The position numbers and the translations under genes are program-made. 64,000 nucleotides of DNA from Scandinavium sp036271055 (GTDB lineage Bacteria > Pseudomonadota > Gammaproteobacteria > Enterobacterales > Enterobacteriaceae). Below are positions 1-9,011 of this stretch, one piece after another. Numbering within the stretch: position 1 is the stretch's first letter; the number at the start of each line of letters is the position of its first letter. The stretch spans positions 62,001-126,000 of the forward strand of contig NZ_DATBBJ010000070.1 in the NCBI RefSeq assembly GCF_036271055.1, given 5' to 3'. The notes below the pieces were generated by a model. That model was not told where the DNA came from, ran no database searches, and saw only the letters and a list, made by a program, of their open reading frames with translations.

Positions 1-1
1 T

Positions 2-1147
2 GAACAGAAAAAAATGCTGCCTGTGGAAGCCGGAACGCTGCACCGTCTGCTTGGGGCGCAGCCCGGTAGCCAACGACTGCGTTATCACGCGGGTAATCCG
101 CTGCATCTGGATGTGCTGGTGGTGGATGAAGCCTCAATGATTGACCTGCCGATGATGGCACGGTTGATCGACGCACTGCCCGCGCACGCCAGAGTCATTT
201 TCCTCGGCGACCGCGACCAACTGGCCTCGGTAGAGGCGGGGGCTGTGCTGGGGGATGTTTGCGCTTGGGTGAATGTCGGGTATACGCAGGAACGTGCCCA
301 GGAATTAAGTCGTTTGACCGGAATGGATGTGCCTGCTGGCGAAGGTCATGCAGCCGGCGCACTGCGTGACAGCCTGTGCCTCCTGAGAAAAAGCTACCGC
401 TTCGGCAGTTATTCAGGCATTGGTCAACTGGCGAGAGCGGTGAACAACGGCGATGCCAAGGCGATGAAAGCGGTCTTTGCGCAAGACTTTTCCGATATCG
501 CCCTGATGCCACTGCGCACCACCGCAGAGTATGAATCGATGCTGGAAGATGCGGTGACAGGTTATGCAGATTATCTGGCCCTTTTGCAGGCGCGTGCTGA
601 ACCTGCCGATATTCTGGAGGCTTTCTCACACTATCAGGTACTTTGCGCGCTTCGTGAAGGGCCTTATGGCGTGAGTGGCGTTAATGAACAGCTTGAACAG
701 ACGTTGGCGCGTAAGCGGCGCATTGCGCTGTCACGGCACTCTCGCTGGTATGAAGGGCGTCCGGTGATGATTGCCCGCAACGACAGCGCACTTGGGTTGT
801 TTAACGGCGATATGGGCATTGCGTTAGACAGAGGCACAGGGCTACGTGTGTGGTTCCCGATGCCGGATGGCACAATCAAATCTGTGCAGCCGAGTCGTTT
901 ACCGGAACACGACACCGCGTGGGCGATGACGGTGCATAAATCCCAAGGCTCTGAGTTTAATCATGCGGCGCTGATTTTGCCGTCACAAAGCGTGCCGCTG
1001 GTGACCCGTGAACTGGTGTACACGGCTATCACCCGTGCTCGTCAGCGGTTGTCGATGTATGCCGACCCGGTGCTACTGGGGCAGGCGATCACCGTCAGAA
1101 CCGAAAGACGCAGTGGGCTGGCGGCGTTGTTTGCTCAGTTTGGCTAA
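2..1147 (+). CDS. recD: Exodeoxyribonuclease V subunit RecD (5' end outside window)
   Basis: The frame is open from base 2, so the real start lies upstream; about 381 codons remain, against roughly 608 in E. coli RecD. RecD is the fast 5'-3' helicase motor of RecBCD, which processes double-strand ends for recombination. Visible superfamily 1 helicase motifs: VVDEASMIDLP (motif II), FLGDRDQLASVEAGAVLGD (motif III), MTVHKSQGSEF (motif V) and RELVYTAITRAR (motif VI). The Walker A motif must lie outside the window. The gene converges on argA across a short REP-like palindrome. Identity is clear; truncation is only the window edge. Confidence 0.97.
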   Translation, partial: EQKKMLPVEAGTLHRLLGAQPGSQRLRYHAGNPLHLDVLVVDEASMIDLPMMARLIDALPAHARVIFLGDRDQLASVEAGAVLGDVCAWVNVGYTQERAQELSRLTGMDVPAGEGHAAGALRDSLCLLRKSYRFGSYSGIGQLARAVNNGDAKAMKAVFAQDFSDIALMPLRTTAEYESMLEDAVTGYADYLALLQARAEPADILEAFSHYQVLCALREGPYGVSGVNEQLEQTLARKRRIALSRHSRWYEGRPVMIARNDSALGLFNGDMGIALDRGTGLRVWFPMPDGTIKSVQPSRLPEHDTAWAMTVHKSQGSEFNHAALILPSQSVPLVTRELVYTAITRARQRLSMYADPVLLGQAITVRTERRSGLAALFAQFG

Positions 1148-1164
1148 TACCGATTTTTTCATCA

Positions 1165-1191
1165 GCCCGGTTAGCGTTCGCGCCACCGGGC
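1165..1191. repeat. REP-like palindrome between recD and argA
   Basis: GCCCGGT at 1165-1171 pairs with ACCGGGC at 1185-1191 around a GC-rich loop. It sits between the convergent 3' ends of recD and argA. The core resembles other palindromes in this window (32666, 43415, 44258), so it is probably a degenerate REP unit. It could also act as a weak two-way terminator, but no T-tract follows. Confidence 0.6.
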
Positions 1192-1208
1192 AGCATTTCA
1201 GAAAACAC

Positions 1209-2540
1209 TCAGGTTAAATCTGCCATCAGCACCTTCGAACGACGCTGATAGTTGTACATCTCTTTTTTACTCTCCGGCAGTAAATCCACTTCAACCGGCA
1301 TAAATCCACGTTCCTGGAACCAGTGAATGCTGCGCGTCGTCAGCACAAACAGCTTGCTGAGGCCCATCTGCTTCGCCTGCGCCGCAACGCGCTCGAGCAA
1401 CACTTCGCCGCGTGCAGAACTGCGATAATCAGGATGCACCGCCACACAGGCCATTTCGCCAATGCGTTCTTCCGGGAAGGGATACAGCGCGGCACAGGCG
1501 ATGGTTGTGTTATCGCGTTGAATGACCGTGAATTTGTCGATTTCCATTTCCAGTTGTTCGCGTGAGCGGCGCACCAGAATGCCCTGTTGTTCCAGTGGCT
1601 CAATCAGCTCAAGGATCCCACCGATATCGTTGATGGTGGCGCGGCGAATTTGCTCGGCGCTCTCCATCACAATTTGGGTGCCAATGCCGTCGCGGGAGAA
1701 GAGTTCCTGTAACAGTGCGCCATTTTCCTGATAGCTCAGCAAGTGACAGCGACGCACACCGCTGCGGCAGGCTTTAACTGCCCCACGCAGAAAGCGCACA
1801 GTGCCGGAGTAATAATCCCCTTCGTTTTCCAGCGTTTCGACTCTGGCCTGGGCTTCATTAGGAAATAACTCGGGAATAATCGCGCCCTGGTTGTCTAAAA
1901 CGCCCTGGGAAGAACAGAAGCCGATCATCTTTTCCGCTTTGAGCTTAATGGCTAATTGAGTGGCGATTTCTTCGGACGTCAGGTTGAAACTTTCGCCGGT
2001 CACGGAGACAGCAACAGGCCCCATCAACACAATAGCGCCACTGTCGAGCTGGCGATGAATCGCTTCTTCGTCGATGCGACGAATGCGCCCGCTATGGCAG
2101 TAATCTATGCCATCATCAACGCCCAGCGGTTGTGCGATGATGAAGTTCCCGCTCACCACATTGATGTGTGCGCCCTGTAATGGCGTGTTATTGAGGCTCA
2201 TTGACAGGCGTGCAGTGATGTCGAGTTGTAACATTCCTGCTGCCTGTTTCACCAGGTCGAGCGTTTTGGCGTCAGTCACACGCGTATTTTTGTGATACAG
2301 CGGCTCATGATGGTGTTCCGCCAGATTGGCATCAATCTGCGGGCGTGCGCCGTAAACCAGCACAAGGCGAATCCCTAAACTGTGTAGTAATCCTATATCG
2401 TTGACTATGCTTGAAAAATTCTCATGCTCAATCGCTTCGCCGCCGAGCATAATGACAAACGTCTTACCCCGGTGGGCGTTAATGTAGGGCACAGAATGAC
2501 GAAATCCTTCAACCAGTTCGGTTTTACGTTCCTTCACCAC
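1209..2540 (-). CDS. argA: Amino-acid N-acetyltransferase (N-acetylglutamate synthase)
   Basis: First enzyme of arginine synthesis: acetyl-CoA plus glutamate gives N-acetylglutamate. The product is near-identical to E. coli ArgA, with an N-terminal amino-acid-kinase-like domain (about residues 20-280, FVIMLGGEAIEHENF near the start) that binds arginine, and a C-terminal GNAT acetyltransferase domain (from about 295). I start at GTG 2540, giving 443 residues beginning MVKERKTELV as in E. coli, with a GAGG ribosome site about 8 bases upstream. An in-frame ATG six codons further up (2558) is possible but lies inside the operator. Transcribed divergently from amiC and preceded by tandem ARG boxes. 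Confidence 0.97.
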   Translation of the reverse strand: MVKERKTELVEGFRHSVPYINAHRGKTFVIMLGGEAIEHENFSSIVNDIGLLHSLGIRLVLVYGARPQIDANLAEHHHEPLYHKNTRVTDAKTLDLVKQAAGMLQLDITARLSMSLNNTPLQGAHINVVSGNFIIAQPLGVDDGIDYCHSGRIRRIDEEAIHRQLDSGAIVLMGPVAVSVTGESFNLTSEEIATQLAIKLKAEKMIGFCSSQGVLDNQGAIIPELFPNEAQARVETLENEGDYYSGTVRFLRGAVKACRSGVRRCHLLSYQENGALLQELFSRDGIGTQIVMESAEQIRRATINDIGGILELIEPLEQQGILVRRSREQLEMEIDKFTVIQRDNTTIACAALYPFPEERIGEMACVAVHPDYRSSARGEVLLERVAAQAKQMGLSKLFVLTTRSIHWFQERGFMPVEVDLLPESKKEMYNYQRRSKVLMADLT

Positions 2541-2551
2541 AGTACAACCTC

Positions 2552-2590
2552 GATGCATGATTATTCGTAATTAATGTATTTTTATTCTGT
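2552..2590 (-). promoter_or_regulatory. Tandem ARG boxes (ArgR operator) of argA
   Basis: Two matches to the ArgR consensus TGAAT-WWWW-ATTCA are visible on the + strand: TGCATGATTATTCG at 2554-2567 and TGTATTTTTATTCT at 2575-2588. As 18-bp boxes (2552-2569 and 2573-2590) they are 3 bp apart, the spacing typical of ArgR operators. They lie directly upstream of argA, so arginine repression is expected. Confidence 0.85.
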
Positions 2591-2767
2591 TTTGCTTGTC
2601 AGTGCAAGCAGCAATTTCAACGAATGTGCAAAGAAAGATGCATAGAAAATGAAATGAATCAGGATTGTTTACCCTTTTATAGATGACAGTTTATGCGGCT
2701 TTGGTTAAAGTTTTCGCTCAAACGAGTCGTTTAAACTGCTAAATTGAATTTTTTGCTTGGGAGAGGC

Positions 2768-4021
2768 ATGTCTGGAAGTCAGTCAGGATTAAGCCGTCGT
2801 CGCTTCATTAAGGGAGCGGGGGCCATGTGGTTACTCAGCGTAAGTCAGATTGGTCTGGCAGCTGACAGCCGGGTTGTGGCTGTGCGCGTCTGGCCTTCAT
2901 CCACCTATACTCGCGTGACGATAGAATCCAGCCATGAACTGAAATATAAGCAGTTTGCGCTGAGCAATCCGGAGCGAGTCGTGGTCGATCTCGAAGGCGT
3001 GAACCTCAATTCTGTGCTGAAAGGCATGGGCGAGCAGATCCGCAGCGACGATCCCTATATCAAATCGGCACGCGTGGGGCAGTTCGATCCGCAAACTGTA
3101 CGCATGGTGTTTGAACTCAAGCAAAATGTGAAACCACAGCTGTTTGCGCTGGCTGCCGTGGCAGGATTTAAAGAGCGTCTGGTAATGGATCTTTATCCGT
3201 CCACGGCGACGGAAATGCAGGATCCTCTGCTGGCACTGCTGGAAGATTACAATAAAGGCGATCTCGATAAGCAGGTGCCTCCAGCACAAAGTGGCCCACA
3301 GCCGGGTAAAGCCGGGCGTGACAGACCGATTGTTATCATGCTTGACCCAGGGCATGGGGGGGAAGATTCCGGTGCGGTGGGCAAATATAAAACGCGCGAG
3401 AAAGACGTGGTGCTGCAAATTGCCCGTCGTTTGAAAACGCTCATCGAGAAAGAAGGCAACATGAAGGCCTACATGACGCGCAATGAAGACGTTTTCATTC
3501 CGCTGAAAGTTCGTGTCGCCAAAGCGCAGAAACAACGTGCTGACCTGTTTGTCTCCATTCATGCGGATGCCTTTACCAGTCGCCAGCCGAGCGGTTCATC
3601 AGTGTTTGCCCTTTCGACGAAAGGCGCGACCAGTACCGCAGCAAAGTATCTGGCGCAAACGCAGAACGCCTCGGATTTGATCGGCGGTGTCAGCAAAAGT
3701 GGTGATCGTTATGTCGACCACACTATGTTCGATATGGTGCAGTCGCTGACCATCAACGACAGTCTGAAATTTGGTAAAGCGGTGTTGGGCAGATTAGGTA
3801 AGGTGAATAATCTGCATAAAAACAGCGTGGAGCAGGCCGGTTTTGCGGTATTAAAAGCGCCGGACATCCCGTCGATTCTGGTGGAAACAGCGTTTATCAG
3901 TAACGTCGAAGAAGAACGTAAACTTAAGACAGCAACGTTCCAGCAGGAAGTGGCGGAGTCGATTCTGGCCGGGATCAAAGCCTATTTTGCCGATGGCGCA
4001 ACGCTCGCGCGACGTGGCTAA
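2768..4021 (+). CDS. amiC: N-acetylmuramoyl-L-alanine amidase AmiC
   Basis: Periplasmic zinc amidase that cleaves septal peptidoglycan during daughter-cell separation. The start at ATG 2768 (GGGAGAGG upstream) gives 417 residues, as in E. coli; an upstream in-frame ATG at 2744 would add eight residues before the signal. The N-terminus has a twin-arginine signal (SRRRFIKGAGAMWLLS, cleavage after about GLA), so Tat export is expected. An AMIN domain (about 35-140) targets the septum, then an Amidase_3 domain (about 190-410) with zinc-binding motifs LDPGHGGEDSG, FVSIHADAF and VETAFISN. AmiC is activated by the NlpD protein, encoded near 54.5 kb. Confidence 0.97.
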   Translation: MSGSQSGLSRRRFIKGAGAMWLLSVSQIGLAADSRVVAVRVWPSSTYTRVTIESSHELKYKQFALSNPERVVVDLEGVNLNSVLKGMGEQIRSDDPYIKSARVGQFDPQTVRMVFELKQNVKPQLFALAAVAGFKERLVMDLYPSTATEMQDPLLALLEDYNKGDLDKQVPPAQSGPQPGKAGRDRPIVIMLDPGHGGEDSGAVGKYKTREKDVVLQIARRLKTLIEKEGNMKAYMTRNEDVFIPLKVRVAKAQKQRADLFVSIHADAFTSRQPSGSSVFALSTKGATSTAAKYLAQTQNASDLIGGVSKSGDRYVDHTMFDMVQSLTINDSLKFGKAVLGRLGKVNNLHKNSVEQAGFAVLKAPDIPSILVETAFISNVEEERKLKTATFQQEVAESILAGIKAYFADGATLARRG

Positions 4022-4043
4022 AAGAGAGTCAGAAAGAGAGAGT

Positions 4044-4067
4044 GGCGCCGAAAGGCGTCATTTTTTT
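4044..4067 (+). terminator. Intrinsic terminator of amiC
   Basis: GGCGCC (4044-4049), a GAAA tetraloop and GGCGTC (4054-4059) form a short stem, followed by A and seven Ts (4061-4067). It begins 22 bases after the amiC stop codon. Confidence 0.88.
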
Positions 4068-4091
4068 GAGCATTCGCCGGATTTTAGATAC

Positions 4092-4112
4092 AAAAAAACA
4101 CCCGTTAGGGTG
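4092..4112 (-). terminator. Intrinsic terminator of the initiator tRNA operon
   Basis: On the minus strand CACCC-TAAC-GGGTG forms a compact hairpin (4099-4112) followed by seven Ts (4098-4092). It lies 18 bases downstream of the last of the three tRNA genes. Confidence 0.88.
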
Positions 4113-4129
4113 CCTATTGTTTTATGAAG

Positions 4130-4206
<77 letters not shown>

Positions 4207-4255
4207 TCCGTCAACTTATCGTCATCTCAGATAAGCTTTATTCTTCATTATGTGT

Positions 4256-4332
<77 letters not shown>

Positions 4333-4395
4333 TCCGAGTGCTTACCCTTCCATCAGGTAAACCTTTCTACACATTGTAATGCTTTACATCTTAAT

Positions 4396-4472
<77 letters not shown>

Positions 4473-4485
4473 TCCGTGGAAGCGC

Positions 4486-4513
4486 ACTATACGCTGGTCG
4501 CGATTTGATGCAA
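4486..4513 (-). promoter_or_regulatory. Sigma-70 promoter of the metZWV tRNA operon
   Basis: On the minus strand TTGCAT (4513-4508), a 16-bp spacer and TATAGT (4491-4486) are followed by the GC-rich discriminator GCGC. That discriminator is typical of stable-RNA promoters inhibited by ppGpp; RelA is encoded in this window. It lies just upstream of the first tRNA. Confidence 0.72.
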
Positions 4514-4668
4514 CCCTTTTTTGCATAATTGGAACAGAGTGGATGAAAACGGGTCATATAGTCTGTTTTTTGCGCAAAATGGGGCGAGTGGCACGTTAAC
4601 GCATTTCAATACCCCGGGGGGTTTGTTATCTTCATCACGCATTTAGCATAGAGAGAAGACGAGATACC

Positions 4669-5766
4669 ATGAAAGGACGTTGGGCCAAAATTCTGGTGAC
4701 AGGCGCAGTGATGACGATGCTCGCCGCCTGTTCCTCTAAGCCGACCGATCGCGGTCAACAGTATAAAGACGGCACCTTTAACCAGCCGTTTTCTCTGGTG
4801 AATCAGCCAGAAGCCGTAGGGGCGCCGATTAACGGCGGGGATTTCGCTCAGCAGGTTAATGAAATCCGTAACGCCTCGCCGCGCCTTTATGGCAGCCAGA
4901 GCAATGTCTTTACCGCCGTTCAGCAGTGGCTACAGTCCGGGGGCGATACCCGTACTATGAAGCAATACGGGCTGGACGCCTGGCAGATGCAGGGCGCGGA
5001 TAACTACGGCAACGTTCAGTTCACGGGTTACTACACACCAGTAGTAGAAGCGCGTCATACACGACAAGGCGAGTTCCAGTATCCGATTTACCGTATGCCA
5101 CCGAAGCGCGGCCGCCTGCCGTCACGTGCGGAAATCTATGCTGGCGCGCTGAGCGACAACTATATTCTGGCCTACAGCAACTCCCTGATGGATAACTTCA
5201 TCATGGACGTTCAGGGCAGTGGATACATTGATTATGGTGATGGTTCTCCGCTCAACTTCTTTAGCTATGCCGGGAAGAACGGCTGGTCGTACCGCAGTAT
5301 CGGCAAAGTGCTCGTCGATCGCGGCGAGTATAAAAAAGAAGATATGTCGATGCAGGCGATCCGTCAGTGGGGCGCAACCCACAGCGAAGCGGACGTGCGT
5401 GCCCTGCTGGAAGAGAACCCGTCGTTCGTGTTCTTCAAGCCGCAATCTTTTGCGCCTGTAAAAGGTGCGAGCGCGGTGCCGCTGATTGGCCGTGCGTCAG
5501 TGGCGTCTGACCGGAGCATTATTCCGCCAGGCACAACGCTGTTGGCGGAAGTCCCACAACTGGATAACAACGGTAAGTTCAACGGTCACTATGAACTGCG
5601 CCTGATGGTCGCGCTGGATGTGGGTGGGGCGATTAAAGGCCAGCACTTCGACATCTATCAGGGTATTGGCCCGGATGCGGGTCATCGTGCGGGCTGGTAT
5701 AACCATTATGGTCGTGTATGGGTCCTTCGCAATGCGCCAGGTGCGGGCAACGTATTCAGCGGTTAA
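4669..5766 (+). CDS. mltA: Membrane-bound lytic murein transglycosylase A
   Basis: Outer-membrane lipoprotein that cleaves the glycan strand of peptidoglycan, forming 1,6-anhydromuramic ends. 365 residues, the same length as E. coli MltA. A lipoprotein signal ends in MLAAC, with Cys21 as the lipidated residue followed by Ser-Ser, which favours outer-membrane sorting. The double-psi barrel and 3D domain run from about 100 to the end; the segment LMVALDVGGAIKGQHFDIYQG carries the catalytic aspartate of the family. ATG 4669 follows AGAGAGAAGACGAG. Stands alone between the tRNA promoter and tcdA. Confidence 0.96.
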   Translation: MKGRWAKILVTGAVMTMLAACSSKPTDRGQQYKDGTFNQPFSLVNQPEAVGAPINGGDFAQQVNEIRNASPRLYGSQSNVFTAVQQWLQSGGDTRTMKQYGLDAWQMQGADNYGNVQFTGYYTPVVEARHTRQGEFQYPIYRMPPKRGRLPSRAEIYAGALSDNYILAYSNSLMDNFIMDVQGSGYIDYGDGSPLNFFSYAGKNGWSYRSIGKVLVDRGEYKKEDMSMQAIRQWGATHSEADVRALLEENPSFVFFKPQSFAPVKGASAVPLIGRASVASDRSIIPPGTTLLAEVPQLDNNGKFNGHYELRLMVALDVGGAIKGQHFDIYQGIGPDAGHRAGWYNHYGRVWVLRNAPGAGNVFSG

Positions 5767-5785
5767 CAGAGTCATTTGAGGTTTT

Positions 5786-6592
5786 ATGTCAGTCGTGATT
5801 AGCGATGCCTGGCGCCAGCGTTTTGGCGGCACGGCACGTTTATATGGTGAAAAAGCGCTGCAGGTGTTTGCCGATGCGCATGTGTGTGTGGTCGGTATCG
5901 GCGGCGTAGGGTCATGGGCGGCAGAAGCGCTGGCGCGTACCGGTATCGGGGCGATCACGCTTATTGATATGGATGACGTGTGTGTCACCAATACCAATCG
6001 ACAAATCCATGCACTCGGTGGCAATGTTGGGCTCGCTAAAGCGGAAGTGATGGCGGATCGCATTCGCCTGATCAACCCGGAATGCCGTGTCACGGTTGTG
6101 GATGATTTTGTGACGCCGGAAAATGTTGCGGGATATATGGGCGTTGGCTTTAGCTACGTTATCGACGCGATCGACAGCGTGCGTCCAAAAGCGGCGCTGA
6201 TCTCCTGGTGCCGTCGCTACAAAGTGCCCTTGGTCACAACAGGCGGCGCAGGCGGACAAATCGATCCCACGCAGATCCAGGTCGCTGACCTGGCGAAGAC
6301 TATCCAGGATCCGCTGGCGGCGAAACTGCGCGAACGGCTGAAAAGTGATTTTGGCGTGGTGAAAAACGGTAAAGGTAAGCTGGGCGTAGATTGCGTCTTT
6401 TCTACCGAAGCGCTGGTCTACCCGCAGTCAGACGGTTCAGTCTGTGCGATGAAAAGTACAGCCGAAGGGCCGAAGAGAATGGACTGTGCGTCCGGTTTTG
6501 GGGCGGCGACGATGGTGACCGCGACGTTTGGTTTTGTCGCGGTATCCCATGCTTTGAAGAAAATGCTGGCGAAAGCGGAGCGTACAGCTTAA
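5786..6592 (+). CDS. tcdA: tRNA threonylcarbamoyladenosine dehydratase TcdA
   Basis: E1-like enzyme, also called CsdL, that uses ATP to cyclise t6A at position 37 of ANN-decoding tRNAs to ct6A. 268 residues, as in E. coli. ThiF/HesA fold with nucleotide-binding VVGIGGVGSWAAEALARTG (about 35-55), the IDMDDVCVTNTNRQIHAL segment and a C-terminal membrane-associating helix region. Its last four bases overlap the 3' end of the convergent csdE. CsdA and CsdE, encoded opposite, supply sulfur chemistry that interacts with TcdA, so the gene trio belongs together functionally despite opposite strands. Confidence 0.95.
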   Translation: MSVVISDAWRQRFGGTARLYGEKALQVFADAHVCVVGIGGVGSWAAEALARTGIGAITLIDMDDVCVTNTNRQIHALGGNVGLAKAEVMADRIRLINPECRVTVVDDFVTPENVAGYMGVGFSYVIDAIDSVRPKAALISWCRRYKVPLVTTGGAGGQIDPTQIQVADLAKTIQDPLAAKLRERLKSDFGVVKNGKGKLGVDCVFSTEALVYPQSDGSVCAMKSTAEGPKRMDCASGFGAATMVTATFGFVAVSHALKKMLAKAERTA

Positions 6593-7032
6593 CCCTGGCG
6601 CGCGGCGTTCAGTACCGCGTCGCGCAACGCGTTCAGCCCTTGGTTGCGGGACGCGCTGAGCTGGGTTCGCAAACCTAATTCATCAAAAAAATCCAGCGGA
6701 TCGGCGGCCAGAAGCTGATCCGCGCTCTTACCTTCTACAGCAGCCAGCAACACGGCTAGCAATCCTCGAACGATCCTTCCTTCACTGTCACCGTAAAAGT
6801 GCAATTTGCCTTCTGGCAGACACGTGTGGCCCAGCCAGACGCGGTTTTCACACCCGGCAATTTCCTCGGCTTGTGCTTTCAACGCTTCCGGCAGGGCGGG
6901 CAGTTGTTTACCCAGTAAAATCAATTGGCGGTATTTGTCTTCCCATTGATTTAGCGGGCCAAAAATCTGACGTAAGGTATCTTGCGTTACGGTTGTGCCG
7001 AACGGATGTCCGGCGAGAGCAGGGCTTGTCAT
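6589..7032 (-). CDS. csdE: Sulfur acceptor protein CsdE
   Basis: SufE-family partner that takes persulfide sulfur from CsdA and stimulates its desulfurase activity. 147 residues against 147 in E. coli; the acceptor cysteine is Cys61 in EIAGCENRVWLGH. The ATG directly abuts the TAA of csdA, so the two are translationally coupled. Its 3' end overlaps tcdA by four bases. Confidence 0.95.
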   Translation of the reverse strand: MTSPALAGHPFGTTVTQDTLRQIFGPLNQWEDKYRQLILLGKQLPALPEALKAQAEEIAGCENRVWLGHTCLPEGKLHFYGDSEGRIVRGLLAVLLAAVEGKSADQLLAADPLDFFDELGLRTQLSASRNQGLNALRDAVLNAARQG

Positions 7033-8238
7033 TTAATCCACCAGTAAATCAAGGGCGCGGTCAACGGCGCTCACCAGCGCATGAACATCTTCCTGAGTAT
7101 TATACGGGGCAAATGAGGCGCGTAGTGTACCGCTCACGTCAAGTGCTGCCAGCAAAGGCTGAGCGCAATGTTGCCCGGCACGCAACGCGATGCCGTATTC
7201 GGCGAGCAGCGTCACCATGTCGCTGTGATGCACCCCTGCGAAATCGAAGGCCAGCAGACTGGAGTCCTGACAGCGGAAAGAGCGAAAGCCCGGACGGCGC
7301 GACAGTTCTTCTTCGGCGAGTGTGGCAAGACCACGACTCCAGGTTTCGGCCTGCGCAATATCCGTTTGGCTTAACCATTCCAGCGCGGCGCTGAGACCGA
7401 TCACTCCAGCGACGTTCGGTGTACCTGCTTCCAGACGATAAGGCACGGGTTGCGTTTTGAAACCGTCAAAGGTGACTTCGGTGATCATTTTGCCGCCGCC
7501 CAGCCATGGGGTCATCTCGTTCAGCAACTCACGTTTGCCATACAATGCGCCAATCCCGGTTGGGCCATACAGCTTGTGGCCGGAGAAGGCATAAAAGTCG
7601 ATGTCCAGCGCCTGAACGTCTGCCGGGAAATGCACTACGCCCTGCGCTCCATCGACCATCACCACCATATTGGCGGCGTGCGCGAGTTGAATCGCGCGGG
7701 CCAGATCGGGGCAACCGCCAGTGACATTGGACATTTGTCCCAGCGCCAGAATGCGGCTTCTGGCGGTGATTAATGAGGAGAGTTGTTCAACGTCCGGCAG
7801 ATGATCCGCGCCAATCGGCAGTTTCACGACGCGCGCGCCGGTCTGCTCCGCCACCATCAGCCACGGCACGAGGTTGGCATGATGCTCGGCTTCGCTAACG
7901 ATGATTTCATCACCGGGCTGCAAACGTGGGCGGGCGTAACACTGAGCCACCATATTTATGGCTTCGGTAGTGCCTCGGGTCCAGACGATATTTTTGCCTT
8001 CCGGTGCGTTAATCAATGCCGCGACTTGATCGCGAGCAGCTTCGTAACGTGCAGTGAGTTTTTGCGCCTGCGCAAACTGACTGCGATGCACATTGCCCGC
8101 GCTCAGGCTGTAGAACTGCTGCGTGGCGTCGACCACGGCTTGCGGTTTCAGGGCCGTAGCGGCGCTATCGAGATAGACCCCGGCATCGCTCAGCGCCGGA
8201 AACTGGGCGCGAAACTGCGCCGGGTTGAATGCGTTCAT
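7033..8238 (-). CDS. csdA: Cysteine desulfurase CsdA
   Basis: PLP-dependent class V aminotransferase-fold enzyme that removes sulfur from cysteine (also cysteine sulfinate and selenocysteine). I place the start at ATG 8238, preceded by GAGGAAAATC, giving 401 residues (MNAFNPAQFRAQFPAL) as in E. coli; an in-frame ATG at 8250 is less likely. PLP lysine lies in AFSGHKLYGPTG, and the active-site cysteine in LRAGQHCAQPLL near residue 358. First gene of csdA-csdE. Confidence 0.96.
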   Translation of the reverse strand: MNAFNPAQFRAQFPALSDAGVYLDSAATALKPQAVVDATQQFYSLSAGNVHRSQFAQAQKLTARYEAARDQVAALINAPEGKNIVWTRGTTEAINMVAQCYARPRLQPGDEIIVSEAEHHANLVPWLMVAEQTGARVVKLPIGADHLPDVEQLSSLITARSRILALGQMSNVTGGCPDLARAIQLAHAANMVVMVDGAQGVVHFPADVQALDIDFYAFSGHKLYGPTGIGALYGKRELLNEMTPWLGGGKMITEVTFDGFKTQPVPYRLEAGTPNVAGVIGLSAALEWLSQTDIAQAETWSRGLATLAEEELSRRPGFRSFRCQDSSLLAFDFAGVHHSDMVTLLAEYGIALRAGQHCAQPLLAALDVSGTLRASFAPYNTQEDVHALVSAVDRALDLLVD

Positions 8239-8430
8239 GATTTTCCTCATTCCAGTTTACCGATCGTCGCGCAAAACACGCGGCAGGGCAAGGACAGGGA
8301 TGTTCCTCGGAATTTTCTTGTATCTGTGGCAAAGCGATGACAGTGCGTTATGCTGAATTATGTCAGGTGACTGTTTTTGCCTGTTATTCGCAGCACTATC
8401 TTTAGCATGAATGGCTAAAAGGAGAAGAAG

Positions 8431-8658
8431 ATGAACAAGACTGCCGCAATGATTTCTGCCTGTATGCTGACTTTTACTCTGAGCGCCTGTTCTGGCCCGA
8501 ACTACGTGATGCACACCACTGATGGACGGACGATTATCGCTGACGGGAAACCGCAGACGGATGACGATACCGGGATGATTTCGTATAAAGATGCGAACGG
8601 TAACAAGCAGCAAATCAACCACAGCGACGTGAAAGAAATGGTCGAGATGGACAAGTAA
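8431..8658 (+). CDS. ygdI: Small lipoprotein YgdI (DUF903 family)
   Basis: 75-residue predicted lipoprotein closely matching E. coli YgdI. Signal peptide MNKTAAMISACMLTFTLSAC has the lipobox LSAC, with Cys20 followed by Ser-Gly. The mature part is a small SH3-like YgdI/YgdR domain (NYVMHTTDGRTI..., MISYKDANGNKQQI). Strong ribosome site AAAGGAGAAG before ATG 8431. No known enzymatic role. It converges on gcvB, whose terminator hairpin probably serves both. Confidence 0.92.
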   Translation: MNKTAAMISACMLTFTLSACSGPNYVMHTTDGRTIIADGKPQTDDDTGMISYKDANGNKQQINHSDVKEMVEMDK

Positions 8659-8674
8659 CGGTTGATTTTAAAGC

Positions 8675-8882
8675 AAAAAAAAGCACCGCAATTTGGCGGT
8701 GCTACATTAATCACTATGGACAGACAGGGTAAATGTACAGGAAGTGAAAAGGGGGTAGTCTCGCTACCGAGGTCTGAACTCCAGACCAATTGCAAACACA
8801 ACAACACAACATCACAACCGTAAGCCAAAAGCCCATCAGAACACGCATTCCGAAAAAAGCTCTTCGTTCCGGCTCAGGAAGT
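8675..8882 (-). ncRNA. gcvB: GcvB small regulatory RNA
   Basis: About 208 nucleotides, very similar to E. coli GcvB along the whole length: 5' end ACTTCCTGAGCCGGAACG at 8882, the G/U-rich R1 seed region (complement of about 8786-8817, rich in TTGTG/TTGTT), and the strong terminal hairpin AGCACCGC...GCGGTGCT with eight Ts ending at 8675. GcvB is Hfq-dependent and represses many amino-acid and peptide transporter mRNAs through R1. It is divergent from gcvA, whose product activates it when glycine is abundant. Confidence 0.95.
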
Positions 8883-8888
8883 GCCGCC

Positions 8889-8917
8889 ATCATAGGTATT
8901 TGCTGGTAGAAGCTCAA
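8889..8917 (-). promoter_or_regulatory. Promoter of gcvB
   Basis: Minus strand TTGAGC (8917-8912), a 17-bp spacer and TATGAT (8894-8889), with six bases to the GcvB 5' end at 8882. The geometry fits a sigma-70 promoter exactly. GcvA sites are expected just upstream, in the AT-rich gap to gcvA, but I did not delimit them. Confidence 0.75.
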
Positions 8918-9011
8918 CGGACAAATTATAATGGCTCAGATAAAAAAAACTAATAGGTTACATGATGTAATCTAATTGTTAAAACTAGTTAACATCTAAG
9001 CTAAAACAACC

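Noticed and set aside
8714..8917. 67-codon minus-strand frame downstream of gcvA
   Set aside because: It coincides with the GcvB small RNA, whose sequence and terminator are conserved; coding is accidental.
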